A stretch of DNA of 64,000 nucleotides from Rana temporaria (GCF_905171775.1 NC_053494.1:48021981-48085980), one strand, 5' to 3'. Counted from the stretch's first letter, positions 35,905 through 47,152 are shown. Translations and numbers: made by a program. The notes: generated by a model not told the origin, from the sequence alone.

Positions 35905-35907
35905 TGA

Positions 35908-36203
35908 GGCTGGGTTCACACTACTACACTACTTTGATCCTACTTTGCTCTGCTACATTGGTCCTACATTTATCCTACATTGGTCCTACATCCATCCTAC
36001 TTTCATGAACAGGATACTACTTTGGTCTGACTTCAATGATATTCAATGGGCCTGAAGTAGGATCAATGTAGGACCAAAAGTAGTACAGGGAGCATTTTCA
36101 AAGTCGGACCGACTTGTGTAGGACGCTACAAGACGCTCTCATAGGGAAGCATTGAACACAGAGCAAAGTAGGATGAAAGTAGTGTAGTAGTGTGAACCCA
36201 GCC
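35908..36203. mobile_element. GGCTGGGTTCACAC MITE, chain copy B
   Basis: Bounded by TGA (35905-35907 and 36204-36206), with terminal repeats GGCTGGGTTCACACTACTAC and inverse. Its palindromic interior contains GGATACTACTTTGGTC and inverse-type modules. Confidence 0.8.
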
Positions 36204-36206
36204 TGA

Positions 36207-36350
36207 GGCTGGGTTCACACTACTACACTACTTTCATCCTACTTTGCTCTGCTACATTGGTCCTACATTTATCCTACATTGGTCCTACATCCATCCTACT
36301 TTCATGAACAGGATACTACTTTGGTCCGACTTCAATGATATTCAATGGGT
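36207..36350 (+). mobile_element. GGCTGGGTTCACAC MITE, chain copy C, right part missing
   Basis: Starts at the shared TGA (36204-36206) and follows copy B almost exactly to ttcaatgggtt, where copy D begins. Either C lost its right half, or D replaced it by recombination between homologous copies. Confidence 0.7.
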
Positions 36351-36353
36351 TAA

Positions 36354-36674
36354 GGCTGGGTTCACACTTGTCCGACAAACGGTCCTACATTGGGAACCTC
36401 ATGTAGCATGACGTGTAAAAATCAATGTTTCCCTATGAGAGCTGTCTTAACTGGTCCTACACAAGTCGGTCCGACTTTGAAAATGCTCCCTGTACTACTT
36501 TTGGTCCTACATTGATCCTACTTCAACCCATTGAATATCATTGAAGTCGGACCAAAGTAGTATCCTGTTCATGAAAGTAGGATGGATGTACAGTAGGACC
36601 AATGTAGGATAAATGTAGGACCGATGTAGCAGAGCAAAGTAGGATGAAAGTAGTGTAGTAGTGTGAACCCAGCC
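36354..36674. mobile_element. GGCTGGGTTCACAC MITE, chain copy D
   Basis: TAA at 36351-36353 and 36675-36677. The ends GGCTGGGTTCACACTTGTCC and GTAGTGTGAACCCAGCC. Its left part is like copy A and its right part like copy B. Confidence 0.8.
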
Positions 36675-36677
36675 TAA

Positions 36678-37424
36678 CCCCAAATGCTGTTTTTAAAGCT
36701 TAATGATGGCTGTCTCCCATCACAGGCAATGGGTCCACCTCCTACTGCACAGAGCCAGGTTTAAAATATAAACGGCTCTAAAATCCCAGTATAAAACACA
36801 TACTGTGGGTGTGATCCAACCTGCATCCAGCTCAACAAAAGTACACCAGCCAGAAACATGGGGATCAACGTACTGCAGTGTGTAGGATATTAAAAAAATA
36901 AAATCTATAACCCACACCTATGTTATAAAATCAACATGAAAACATTCCTCGGGACAGTGCTGTAATAGCCTTAATCAAAACTTAATCGTGCATTGGATTT
37001 TATATTAATTTTATGTTTGAAATAAATTTAGTTTTGAACATGAACATTTCAGTGTGATACTTCAATTCCAGATCCAAACAAAATAAATCAATAAATAAAC
37101 ACATCTTTCCCTATTCTCTCCAAATCTTAAAAACAAAATAATAATAAAAAAAAGGTTTTGCTATACATAAACTTTAAAAACTTGGGTGTACATTTTAGTC
37201 ATTTATGTTTTATTCGCTGATCTTATTGGTTATTGCAACATTGGGTGGGCAGTTTAGCAAAACAAATTTCATGTTCATCACTGCTGACTTGCTTTGTGTT
37301 ATAGTTATGTTATTATATAAAGAGATCTATTTTTCTAAACCTCAGATCACACTCTTTCCGCATTTGGTCTATGAAATAGGGGCACTCCTGGCTGTGTCTA
37401 AATAACATATCCCTTTAGACTTAC
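36678..37424. other. no gene recognised
   Basis: No bounded element or gene. AT-rich from 36890 on. Confidence 0.4.
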
Positions 37425-37427
37425 TTA

Positions 37428-37850
37428 TGCAGGCCATACATGGGTCGAATTTCTAAAGAATTTTCTTTTGAAAATCAGAAAAATGTAGCGTTTTGTGATC
37501 CGATGGTGCCACCATTGATTTCGAAATTCGACCAACCAAGCCTTCAATTACACCTCATGTTGCTACAGAAAATAATTTTCGTGGCCCGGAATGTTCTTTT
37601 CTTTCTGGGAATTTTTGTTTCTTGCACATGCACATTTATTTTTTCGATTACATTTCTTGCACGATTCTCCCATCATTGATTAGAAAATCATGAATTTTTC
37701 AAAAACATTCCAACATTTACGATTACTCAAATTCGATGGCTGCACGAAAATCGGCTGTTGCTGCAGCCCACTAATGGTGCGAAATAAGAACGAAAATTCT
37801 TAGATAAGATTTTTGAAATTCGACCCATGTATGGCCTACCTTAGACCCCA
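37428..37850. mobile_element. TTA-flanked MITE (GGCCATACATGGGTCGAATTTC)
   Basis: TTA at 37425-37427 and 37851-37853. The terminal repeats share AGGCCATACATGGGTCG and its inverse; internal AT-rich arms contain AAATTCGA and TCGAATTT words. Its right TTA is also the left flank of the next MITE. Confidence 0.85.
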
Positions 37851-37853
37851 TAC

Positions 37854-38423
37854 GCACATTAGATTTTCTGCAGATTTTTGTCTTCAGATTTACCAAAACC
37901 ATAAAATATGAATTCAAACCTTAAAGCCTCGTATACACAATCTTATTTTCCGACAACAAATGTGTGATGGCAGGGTTTTGTTGGAAAATCCGACCGTTTG
38001 TATGCTCCATTGGACAATTGTTGTCAAAATTTCCGACAACAAATGTTTTAAAGCATGCTTTCAAATTTTCCATCAACAAATGTGTCTTGTCGGATTATCC
38101 GATCGTGTGAACACAAGTCCATTGGGAAAAAATGCAAAGTACAAACACGCAAGCTCTGAACCACTGCTAACCATAAGACAACATTAGCAGAAGTTGCCCA
38201 AAGGGTGGTGCTAAAGAGCTGAAAAACTACATAGTTTTGTGTATCTTGGCTGAAAAAGTTCTGCCATCTGTATGCATACCAAGTACACGGCCAACACCCT
38301 TCGATCGTGTGTACGAGGCTTAAGAGTTTCAATTAGAATGCAATCAAGCAGGCCCTTGCACTACATGGTTTTGGTAAATCTGAAGACAAAAACCTGCAAA
38401 AAATCTAATAGTGTGTATGAGGC
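37854..38423. mobile_element. 183-bp-type MITE, copy split by a nested MITE
   Basis: Same family as 28465-28647 (TTTTTGTCTTCAGATTTACC / GGTAAATCTGAAGACAAAAA), flanked by TTA (37851-37853 and 38424-38426). The 396-bp element 37925-38320 interrupts it exactly at the central ccttaagag sequence. Confidence 0.9.
37925..38320. mobile_element. nested Harbinger-like MITE
   Basis: The ends AGCCTCGTATACACAATC and, inverted, AGCCTCGTACACACGATCG. TAA duplicated at 37922-37924 and 38321-38323. Removing the element plus one TAA restores the uninterrupted sequence seen at 28540-28555, which proves the 3-bp duplication. Confidence 0.92.
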
Positions 38424-38426
38424 TTA

Positions 38427-39121
38427 AGGCTCTCAATCATTGCACATTTTATCACATGTTGGTTGAGACAAGGTAGAACCCATTGGACTAGAAACAAATA
38501 TGTAATTATTATTTAAAGGGAAACTTTTGTTAAGAAAAATATAATCCCCTCTGGGTGGTCGATGTGCATTGCAGGGCTGTTAAGAAATTTTGTAGCAGAT
38601 TCCTACCCTTTTGTTGCTCTTAAAAAAAATAGCTCTTTTGCAGACTGAATCTGAATGGGAGGGTCGGGTTCATTATAAACACCTGGTGAAGTCTCTGTGT
38701 TTTGAGAAAAGCTGCAGGGTCTCCTTCCCTGCATTTAACTCTTGGAAATATCTCACAAACACTGAAATTCCTGTTGCAGGGTTTGCCCAAAATCCGACTT
38801 GCAGACTTTTGGGAAAATCAGTGAGCTAATCAAACAAGAAGGATATGACATTTCTGGGGGGTTCTAGGAGGTGTATAGAACACCTTTAGATTGCCATATT
38901 GCATTGAATTTGACAGAAAATTACAGTGGCTGCAGATTAAAGTGGGAAGGCAACTTTTAATGACAATAAAATACAACATGGCTTGCGTAGCAACTGCATC
39001 TGCTATATCTTTTTTTTATTTCATATATTTTTTTAATTTACCCTTTAAGCCCCATAACAATTATTTATCTGTTTCTAAAGTCATGGCATCATGTCCTAAT
39101 GTCATTCTTCTGTAGGTTGTC
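38427..39121. other. no gene recognised
   Basis: No gene, no bounded repeat. Confidence 0.4.
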
Positions 39122-39124
39122 TTA

Positions 39125-39602
39125 GGCCTCGTACACACGAGAGGATTATCCGCTGGAAACGGTCCTCCGGACCGTTTCCGCGGATAAATCCTCTGGCGGA
39201 TTTTGATCTGATGGTTGTACTAACCATCAGATCAAAATCCGCGCTGAATTCCCTCCGCGGTGACGTGTCGCGCCGTCGCCGCGATGATGACGCGGTGACG
39301 TGCGCGACGCTGTAATATAAGGACTTCCACGCATGCGACGCATCATTACGACGCATGCGAGGGAGGGAATCGGACGGATTGATCCGGTGAGTCTGTACAG
39401 ACCAGCGGATCAATCCGCTGGACTGGATTCCAGCGGATAGATTTCTTAGCATGCTAAGAAATTTTTATCCGCTGAAAATCCATCGGCCCGAAAAATTTCC
39501 GCGGATAAATATCCGCTGGGTCGTACACACCAGCGGATCTATCCGCTGGAACTGATCCGCAGATAAATACCAGCGGATAGATCCTCTCGTGTGTACGGGG
39601 CC
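39125..39602. mobile_element. Harbinger-like MITE (ATCCGCGGATAAATC subfamily)
   Basis: The ends GGCCTCGTACACACGAGAGG and, inverted, GGCCCCGTACACACGAGAGG; flanks TTA and TTT. The interior has GGTCCTCCGGACCG, ACCAGCGGATC and GCATGCGACGCATCATTACG blocks. Same subfamily as 11251-11741. Confidence 0.8.
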
Positions 39603-39605
39603 TTT

Positions 39606-40087
39606 GACTTCAGTACAAACCCAGAGCTTTATCTGTTGATGTATTTTTTGTATATGGCCTCTTCCCAGTAACATGTCATTGCACTTTATTTTGTTTTGTT
39701 TGGAGAGTCTTTTTTGGTGCATTCTTGTGGGTGAAGGAAGTTAGGATATGGGTGGTTGTGGTTGAGATCTCTTTTAACTTTAGATGGCAATTTGAAAGGA
39801 AAAGGGAAATCCCACAGTGATTTAATTTGACAATACGAACCACAATCCAAACAAATGAAAACCACAGAAGATCAGAGGCAGTGGACGTCATTTGAAAAAA
39901 AAAAGGAAAAAAAAAAAAACAGGGTGAGCACTAAGCTCTCATTGAAATTGGTTATGCAAAGGAACAATGCAAGCTCAGAACACATGCTCTGTAATTTATA
40001 TGTATAGAGCATATGAGGAATGTACTGTAAAGAAGTTGGAAGATGGAAAAGAATGATTTGGCAGGTTTAGTCTATAATCTCTACAAA
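39606..40087. other. no gene recognised
   Basis: Contains an A-run near 39895-39920. No gene signal. Confidence 0.4.
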
Positions 40088-40590
40088 GTAGACATGTGCA
40101 AAACGAAAAAAATTGTTTAGTTTTGTTTAGTTTCGATCCGTTAATTTGTTTACTTAAATGTGTTTAATTCGTTTTCGGGATTCGTTTTGTTTATTCGCTT
40201 TCAAAACGATTCAAAATGTTTTCGAATCAATTTCCAATAGTTTTTGTATTCGAAAAGTTTTTGAATCAATTTCCAATAGTTTTTGAATGTGAAAAGTTTT
40301 CAAATTTGAAAAGGTTTCCAATTGAAATAGTTTTCCAATTTCCAAAAATAATAAAATAGAATAGAAAATAAAGGAATATAATATATATATTTTTTTCTAT
40401 TGTATTCCTTTATTTTCTATTCTATTTTATTCTCTTTGAAAATTTAAAAACTAATCAGAATTCGGAAAGTTTTCCAATTTGAAAACTATTGGAATTCAAA
40501 AACTTTTCGAATTGAAAAGTATTTTAAAATGATTTGAAAACTATTCAAATTCAAATTTCGTTATTTCGTATTTGTTTAAATTTGGGAGGA
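40088..40590. mobile_element. palindromic AT-rich element with GTAGACATGTGC start
   Basis: The left arm (ttcgaatcaatttccaatag...) and the right arm (...ctattggaattcaaaaac) are complementary around a perfect-looking hairpin at 40340-40435 (AGAATAGAAAATAAAGGAATA / TATTCCTTTATTTTCTATTCT-type). The end motif is shared with 10573. Noncoding. Confidence 0.65.
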
Positions 40591-41235
40591 AATGGGGGGT
40601 AGCAGGAGAAGAGGGTCTCAGTCCCTCCCCCTCCTAATAAAGGGGAAGGGTAAGGAAGGTAAAGAAAGAAGGAAAAAAAAAGTTAGTACACTCTCAAAAG
40701 CTGTGTACTAACAATCAGATTATTGTACGATTGCTTTGAAAGCAATTTTTCGTACGATTTTTTCATTGGCTCATCGGCTCCTTTGGGAAGCTCTCCCCTC
40801 ACTTCCTTTTCTAATAACCGTAACACTATCACTATAAACATCAAAACTGTACACACCATGTTATGGCTCCACCTGGCATCAGTATGTTACCTTTTTAGTA
40901 AAAATTTGAAAACACTTTTGTGCATTATTTCGGTTCAACTTACCTGCCTTTGGGGCTAGTTCCCACACACCCCCATCACCCTTTTCCATAAGAATGCCCA
41001 TATTTACTACTGAGGACCTTTTATTGGATAGTAGGATTTTGAGAAGACTTTTAAAATGTCAAACTTGCCAGAATTTTAATGAATACTTTAATGAAAATCC
41101 CTTCAGACTAATTGCTTTTATTAAAAACAATAACTAATTAGCAAAAATCAAATGGATCTAACCATCTACATATTTTCATGGGAAGCGATTAAGCCCTCTG
41201 CTTTGGTAGAGGTTGTGGTAAAGTGGGGTAAGGAC
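40591..41235. other. no gene recognised
   Basis: Begins with a purine-rich patch (40590-40680). Short frames have no motif. Confidence 0.4.
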
Positions 41236-41238
41236 TTA

Positions 41239-41655
41239 TGCTGCGTACACACGATAGGTTAGTCTGATGAAAACGGTCTGATGGACCGTTTTCATCAGAC
41301 CAAACCGATCGCGTATGGGCCCCATCGGTTATTTATCCATAGGATATAAAAATAGGAACTTGTTTTAAAATTATCTGATGGATAAAAAACCTATAGAAAA
41401 AAACGATCGTCTGTAGGTACGTCCATCGGTTAAAAATCCACGCATGCTCAGAATCAAGTCGACGCATGCTTGGAAGCATTGAACTTCATTTTTTTCAGCA
41501 CGTCGTTGTGTTTTACGTCACCGTGTTCTGACACGATCGGTTTTTTAACTGATGGTGTGTAGGCACGACTGATCATCAGTCAGCTTCATCGGTTAACTGA
41601 TGGAAAAATCCATCAGACCGTTTTCATCAGACTAACCTATCGTGTGTACAGGGCA
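41239..41655. mobile_element. Harbinger-like MITE (GATAGGTTAGTCTG subfamily)
   Basis: TTA at 41236-41238 and 41656-41658. The ends TGCTGCGTACACACGATAGG and, inverted, TGCCCTGTACACACGATAGG. Shares the core words GCATGCTTGGAAGCATTGAA and CAGCACGTCGTTGTGTTTT with 24683 and 50313. Confidence 0.87.
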
Positions 41656-42184
41656 TTAGAACACGTTTGCATGCTGATATTCACCCTGCTGAAGTTACAC
41701 TACAGAATGTTGCTGAGTGTCCATGACAGGCTCACAGCAGAGGCAGTACATAATGTGAACGAGGCTTAAATAAAAAATGTTTTACGTTCGAAATATGTTA
41801 GCCTCAGGCTTTCTATGCCATCTTTGTCCTACTTGGGCGATTTCCCTTCATTTCCTGTTTCTGTAGACATAAAAAATATAATTATATTTTATTACAGATC
41901 TGCAAGCTGCCCTTACGATCTCTGCATTTTCAGTTGTCGCGTTCCCTATTGGAACCCTATCATTATAGAACTACACCATTATGGTTATTGTTTGTTAACT
42001 GTCATTTATAATCTTGTAGCTTTACACTTCTCCTTTTTAAGTGTTTATATCATTGCGTTGCTTTGTTATGCAATATTTTCTGTTTTTACATTTTATTCTG
42101 ACGTCTCTAGTAAAGTTAGGTTCTTCTTATGCCCCTAATGAAAAGTTATATTTGAAACATGCCGGGAAGCATCAACAGATCATA

Positions 42185-42569
42185 CAGCAGTCCCCAAACT
42201 GCGGCCTGGGGGATGGATGTGGCCCTTGCTTTTATCTGGCCTTTGGGTCAGCAACAGTGGGCCATAGTTCCTGCCTCTTTATTCCTCATACTGACACCAA
42301 TGATGGAGCACTAGTCCTCTCACTTACACTAACGATGGGGCACTATTCATGCCACTGAAACCAATGATGGACATTATTCCTGCCACCAACAATGGGTCCT
42401 CCCACTGACAAACGATGGGGCACTATTCCTCCCCCTAATACTATAGACGGGGAACTGTTTACTCCCACTGACACCAGGTCATTTTCTACTTCCACTGGCA
42501 AAAGTCTGGCCCCCCTAAAGTTGAAGGAAAGTAAACTGGCCCTTTATTTAGAAAGTTTGGAGACCCCTG
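42185..42569. mobile_element. hAT-like MITE with internal tandem repeat
   Basis: The ends CAGCAGTCCCCAAACT and, inverted, CAGGGGTCTCCAAACT. The middle is a degenerate array of CACTGACACCAATGATGGGG-type units about 30 bp long. No 8-bp duplication survives, so it is old. Confidence 0.6.
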
Positions 42570-42659
42570 ATATACAGTATCAAGATTACTGCCTTTTTAC
42601 TGGCTTTTTCTGGCACATTTTGTCTACAAGTTTAAATCAATATTTGGTGCTAGAAAATA

Positions 42660-43585
42660 ACTTATAACCCCCAAACATTATATTTTTTTTAGCAGAGACC
42701 CTAGGGAATAAAATGGCGATCGATAATTTTTTTTATGTCACACAGTATTTGCACAGCGGTTTTGCAAACACAATTTTTTGAGGGGAAAAATACACTTTAT
42801 ATTAATAAAAAAAAAACAACACATCCTTTATTTAACCCAATTTTTTTGTATAATTTGAAAGATGATGCTACACTGAGTAAATAGATACCTAACATGCCAC
42901 GCTTTAAAATTTTGCGCGCTCGTGGAATGGCGAAAAACGACAGTACTTAAAAATCTCCAAAGGCGACGATTTAAATGCATTTACAGGTTACCTTTTTAGA
43001 GTTACAGAGGTTGTCTAGCACTAGAATCATTGCTCTCACTCTAACATTCATGGCGATACCTCACATGAGCGGTGCAAATACCATTTACATATGCGTGAGT
43101 GACTTACGTTTGTGTTCGCTTTTGTGTACGAGCATGGAGTGATGGGGGCGCTTTTTTTATTATTTACCTATTTTTATGCTGTCCCTTTAATAATTTGTTA
43201 TCACTTTTATTCCTATTACAAGGCATGAAAACATCCCTTGTAATAGAAATAAGGATGACAGGTCCTCTTTATGGATAGATCTGGGGTCAAAAAGACCCCA
43301 AATTTCTTATTTACCTTTAAAAGGAAAACATCAAAGAAAAATGTTTTTGATCTTTTGCTTTAAAAAAAAAAGATATACTTCCAAAATGGACCAGAAGTGA
43401 TGTCATGGCATTGCTGTCGTCCTCCAAGGCCATAGAGGCAAACAAAGAGTATCTACGTCCCCTACCGCCGCTTTCGGACATGAGAGAGCTGTCCACCGGC
43501 TGCAAAAGACAATACCAGGGTTATGGCTGATTTCCCAGTAAACCACTTGCAAACGACTTGCAAACCGCAACATATACAGTATATA
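42660..43585. repeat. AT-rich dispersed repeat, interrupted by the Tc1 element
   Basis: Contains ATGGCGATCG, AGAATCATTGCTCTCACTC, GATACCTCACATGAGCGG, the inverted pair AAGGCATGAAAACATCCCTTG...TAATAG and GGGGTCAAAAAGACCCC. It seems to resume after the transposon as tgtattgcggacggcaagtagttaa (45194-45217). The left boundary is uncertain. Confidence 0.5.
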
Positions 43586-43806
43586 CAGTGGGGATCGAAA
43601 GTTTGGGCACCCCAGGTAAAATTTTGTATTAATGTGCATAACGAAGCCAAGGAAAGATGGAAAAATCTCCAAAAGGCATCAAATACAAATTAGACATTCT
43701 TATGATACATGTCAAAAAAAGTTCGATTTTATTTCCATCATTTACACTTTCAAAATTACAGAAAAAAAAAATAATGGCGTCTGCAAAAGTTTGGGCACCC
43801 TGCAGA
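43586..43806. repeat. Tc1 left terminal inverted repeat (IR/DR)
   Basis: Outer direct repeat at about 43597-43613 and inner at about 43786-43803, both AAAGTTTGGGCACCC, likely transposase binding sites. Paired with 44972-45191 with a few mismatches. Confidence 0.9.
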
Positions 43807-43949
43807 ATTTATTGCATGCACTGCCCCCTTTGCAAAGCTGAGACCTGCCAGTGTCATGGATTGTTTTCAATCATCGTCTGGGAAGACCAGGTGATGTCAA
43901 TCTCAAAGGTTTTAAATGCTCATCTGACCTTGCCCCAACAATCAGCACC

Positions 43950-44971
43950 ATGGGTCCTTCTAAGCAGTTGTCTAGAAAACTGAAAGTGAAAATAGTTGAC
44001 GCTCACAAAGCTGGAGAAGGCTATAAGAAGATAGCAAAGCGTTTTCAGATGTCAATACCCTCTGTTTGGAATGTAATTAAGAAATGGCAGTCATCAGGAA
44101 CAGTGGAAGTTAAAGCAAGATCTGGAAGACCAAGAAAAATATCAGACAGAGAAGCTCGCAGGATTGTGAGAAAAGCAATTCAAAACCCACGTTTGACTGC
44201 ACAATCTCTCCAGAAAGATCTGGCAGACACTGGAGTTGTGGTACACTATTCCACTATAAAGAGATACTTGTACAAATATAGTCTTCATGGAAGAGTCATC
44301 AGAAGAAAACCTCTTCTACGTCCTCACCACAAAAATCAGCGTTTGAACTTTGCAAATGAACATATAGACAAGCCCGATGCATTTTGGAAACAAGTTCTGT
44401 GGACCGATGAGGTTAAGATAGAACTTTTTGGCCGCAATGAGCAAAGGTACGTTTGGAGAAGAAAGGGCACAGAATTTAATGAAAATAACCTCTGTCCAAC
44501 TGTTAAGCATGGGGGTGGATCAATCATGCTTTGGGGTTGTATTGTAGCCAGTGGCACAGGGAACGTTTCACGAGTAGAAGGAAAAATGGATTCAATAACA
44601 TTTCAGCAAATTTTGGATGGTAACTTGATGCCATCTGTGAAAAAGCTGAAGTTAAAGAGAGGATGGCTTCTACAAATGGATAATGATCCTAAACACACCT
44701 CAAAATCCGCGGGCATTACATCAAGAGGCGTAAACTGAAGGTTTTGCCATGGCCTTCACAATCTCCTGACCTCAACATAATTGAAAATCTATGGATAGAC
44801 CTTAAAAGAGCAGTGCGTGACAGACAGCCCAGAAATCTCAAAGAACTGGAAGACTTTTGTAAGGAAGAATGGGCAAAGATACCTCAAACAAGAATTGAAA
44901 GACTCTTGGCTGGCTACAAAAAGCGTTTACAAGCTGTGATACTTGCCAAAGGGGGCAGTACAAGATATTAA
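43950..44971 (+). pseudogene. Tc1-type transposase, one frameshift
   Basis: A DDE transposase that would cut and paste the flanking element. Start ATG 43950 gives MGPSKQLSRKLKVKIVDAHK, a first helix-turn-helix (residues about 8-55), then a SGRPRKIS AT-hook-like basic motif, a second helix-turn-helix (LTAQSLQKDL...YSTIKRYL), and the catalytic triad: Asp in LWTDEVK, Asp in MDNDPKHTS, Glu in SPDLNIIENLW. Total length, about 340 residues, is normal for the family. The frame breaks at about 44707 in tccgcgggcat: the first frame ends at 44738, and the second frame carries HYIKRR...LPWPSQSPDLNIIENLW to the stop at 44969-44971. All three acidic residues survive, but on two sides of the break. Upstream in-frame codons to 43851 are not needed. 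Confidence 0.93.
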
Positions 44972-45191
44972 CTCTGCAGGGTGCCCAAACTTTTGCAGAC
45001 ACCATTTTTTTGTTTTCTGTAATTTTGAAAGTGTAAATGATGGAAATAAAATCTAACTTTTTTTGACATATTATAAGAATGTCTAATCTGTAATTTGATG
45101 CCTTTTGGAGATTTTTCCATCTTTCCTTGGCTTTGTTATGCACATTAATACAAATTTTTACCTAGGGTGCCCAAACTTTCGATCCCCACTG
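44972..45191. repeat. Tc1 right terminal inverted repeat (IR/DR)
   Basis: Inverted partner of 43586-43806. It contains GGGTGCCCAAACTTT at both its inner (44980) and outer (45169) ends. Confidence 0.9.
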
Positions 45192-45215
45192 TATGTATTG
45201 CGGACGGCAAGTAGT

Positions 45216-45573
45216 TAAGTTAATGTCAGGTGTCTGTGATAGTGAGCCCTTGTAGTTCACCAACCCAGGGTTCCCCAGGGCACGGAGTCTAAGCACCAGC
45301 CATCTTCTTCACCGGAGCACCTGATGGTGGAGATGGTCTTGCAGCAAGCTGGAACATGGTTGTGAACCCCCGGTACGCCCTACTGAGAATGCAGAGACCA
45401 CTTAGCGAGTGCAGAGTACAACAACATGGGACTGAAGGGAAAACGAGGAAACAAGCTGAGATCAGGGCAAGCAGCAGACAAGTATAGACAGTAGACGAAG
45501 CCAGGATCGGTACACGGGTAGTCAGACAGGATACACAAGTAGTAACACAAGTTCAAGTACTCAAGCCCCTTTC
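45216..45573. repeat. dispersed repeat fragment
   Basis: Shares CTGATGGTGGAGATGG and the spacing of following blocks with 34740-35050. No coding signature. Class unknown. Confidence 0.35.
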
Positions 45574-46241
45574 TAACCAATGACACAACAAAGCTCTTAA
45601 TTCACTCCCTGGTCATTTCCTGCCTTGACTACTGCAACTCCCTTCTCATTGGCTTACCTCAACATAGTCTATCCCCCCCCCCCCCTTCAATTCATCATGA
45701 ATGCTGCTGCCAGACTCATCCACCTTACCAATTGCTCTGTGTCAATCCCTTCACTGACTTTCGCTCACCCAACAAATTAAATAAAAAATACTAACAACTA
45801 CAACCCAGCTACATCACTAGCCTAGTCTCAAAATACCAACCTAATCATTCTCTTTGTTTTTCTCAAGACCTCCTGCTCCCTAACTCCCTCATCACCTCCT
45901 CAAATGCTCGCCTCCAGGACTTTTCCAGAGCCTCTCCTATCCTATGGAACTCTTTACCCCAATGTATCTGATTATCTCCTACTCTATTAGCGTTTAAACG
46001 ATCCCTGATAACCCTTCTCTTCAGAGAAGCATATCCTACGCACACCTAACAACTGTATTTTTGCTTTCTCCATCAGATCATCCCCCACAGCTATTACTTT
46101 TTGTTCCACTTGATCCTCCCTACTAGATTGTAAGCTCTAATGAGCAGGGCCCTCTGATTCCTTCTGTATTGAATTGTTTTGTAACTGTACCATCTGCCCA
46201 CAATGTTGTAAAGCGCTGTGCAAACTGTTGGCGCTGTTTAA
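45574..46241 (+). pseudogene. L2/CR1-type LINE reverse-transcriptase tail, decayed
   Basis: Plus-strand translation shows pieces of the LINE RT C-terminal region in order: CLDYCNSLLIGLP (45620), NAAARLIHLTN (45700), ASPILWNSLPQ (45935), LLAFKRSLITLLFREAYP (45985). Stops and frame shifts separate them. The 3' tail follows (TAGATTGTAAGCTC, GCAGGGCCCTC, TTGTAAAGCGCTGTG, GTTGGCGCTG). The tail is interrupted at TTAA by the element 46242-47128 and resumes at 47133 with gtcctgaataataataataag. Homologous to 34255-34562. Confidence 0.85.
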
Positions 46242-47128
46242 CCTCCCTGGCGGTATGATTCTGTCTGGAATTACATACCAAAAGCGGTACAATTATTTTG
46301 CAAGGAAATCTGGCGTTTTATACTGTAGGTCTGTAATTTTTAGGAATAACTCACTTAAATCTGACCAAACAAGAATCTTGTAGGCATCCCGGGTATGACA
46401 TTTTTTTTAAAAACAAAATTATAAATTATAATATAATAAATAATTATAAATAATTATAACAAATAATAATATAATTATAATAAAAATTATTCAATAATGT
46501 AATCAACTCAAAATCACTGAAATTTGCTCAGTTGCAGAATTGTTGCTGTCATTATTTTTTTTTTTTTATGACAAATTTCCCCACAAATCGCTATCGCACA
46601 TTTCTGCAAGTGATTATAATTTATTATCGCTGTTTTCTAGCTGATCTAAAACCATTTTTGACATAAAGGGACACTTTTGGACAATCTACAGTTTGCAGAC
46701 AGAAAGAAAAGTTTTTATTATATAAAAGAACATGTAGGGCACTGGGCAGACCACTAGGGACAAGGGGGTGTGTATTTTTTACATACAGTACTGTAATCTA
46801 TAAGATTACAGTATACTGTATGTATTGTGTTTGTTTACTTTTTTGAATTTGGCGCCGTTCTCCGTCCCCGTGCGTCGTAACGTCGCAGGGAACGGAGATC
46901 GGCGGCACACGGGAGACTGTGAATCGAGCGAGGAGGACCCGCTCGCTCACACAGCGGGGTGGCATCGCTGGATCCAGGGACAAGGTGAGTAACTTGCCTG
47001 TGGATCCAGCGAGAAGGTAAGCCTCGCCGCTGCACACTCTGCACGTCCAGCCCGAGCGTGACTCGGGGTTACCGATCCTAACATTGAAAACCAACCCCGA
47101 GTCACGCTCGGGTTTACCGCCAAGGGGG
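46242..47128. mobile_element. TTAA-flanked MITE inserted in a LINE (piggyBac-like)
   Basis: TTAA at 46238-46241 and 47129-47132. The ends CCTCCCTGGCGGTA and, inverted, CCCCCTTGGCGGTAAACC. GAGTCACGCTCGG and its inverse form a hairpin near the right end. The LINE tail is continuous if the element and one TTAA are removed. No transposase ORF; frames on the minus strand here have no domain. Confidence 0.9.
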
Positions 47129-47132
47129 TTAA

Positions 47133-47152
47133 GTCCTGAATAATAATAATAA
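47133..47152 (+). repeat. LINE 3' terminus, right of the nested insertion
   Basis: gtcctgaataataataat continues the tail begun at 46236. The intact LINE at 34525-34562 reads gcgctatataaatcctg(t)ataataat at the same place. Confidence 0.85.

Larger units (their letters stand above)
43586..45191 (+). mobile_element. Tc1/mariner-type transposon, 1606 bp
   Basis: Bounded by TA at 43584-43585 and 45192-45193. The terminal inverted repeats are about 220 bp and start CAGTGGGGATCGAAAGTTTG. One transposase gene lies between them. Each terminal repeat holds two copies of AAAGTTTGGGCACCC, one outer and one inner, the IR/DR layout known from Sleeping Beauty-type Tc1 elements. The structure is complete, and the only obvious defect is a frameshift in the gene. 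Confidence 0.95.

Noticed and set aside
35544..36674. Possible satellite array
   Set aside because: Each unit has its own inverted ends and 3-bp flanks, so it is a chain of transposons, not a satellite.
42185..42569. Regularly spaced repeats resembling a CRISPR array
   Set aside because: Units are degenerate and contiguous without unique spacers; eukaryotic hAT-like MITE with an internal tandem array.
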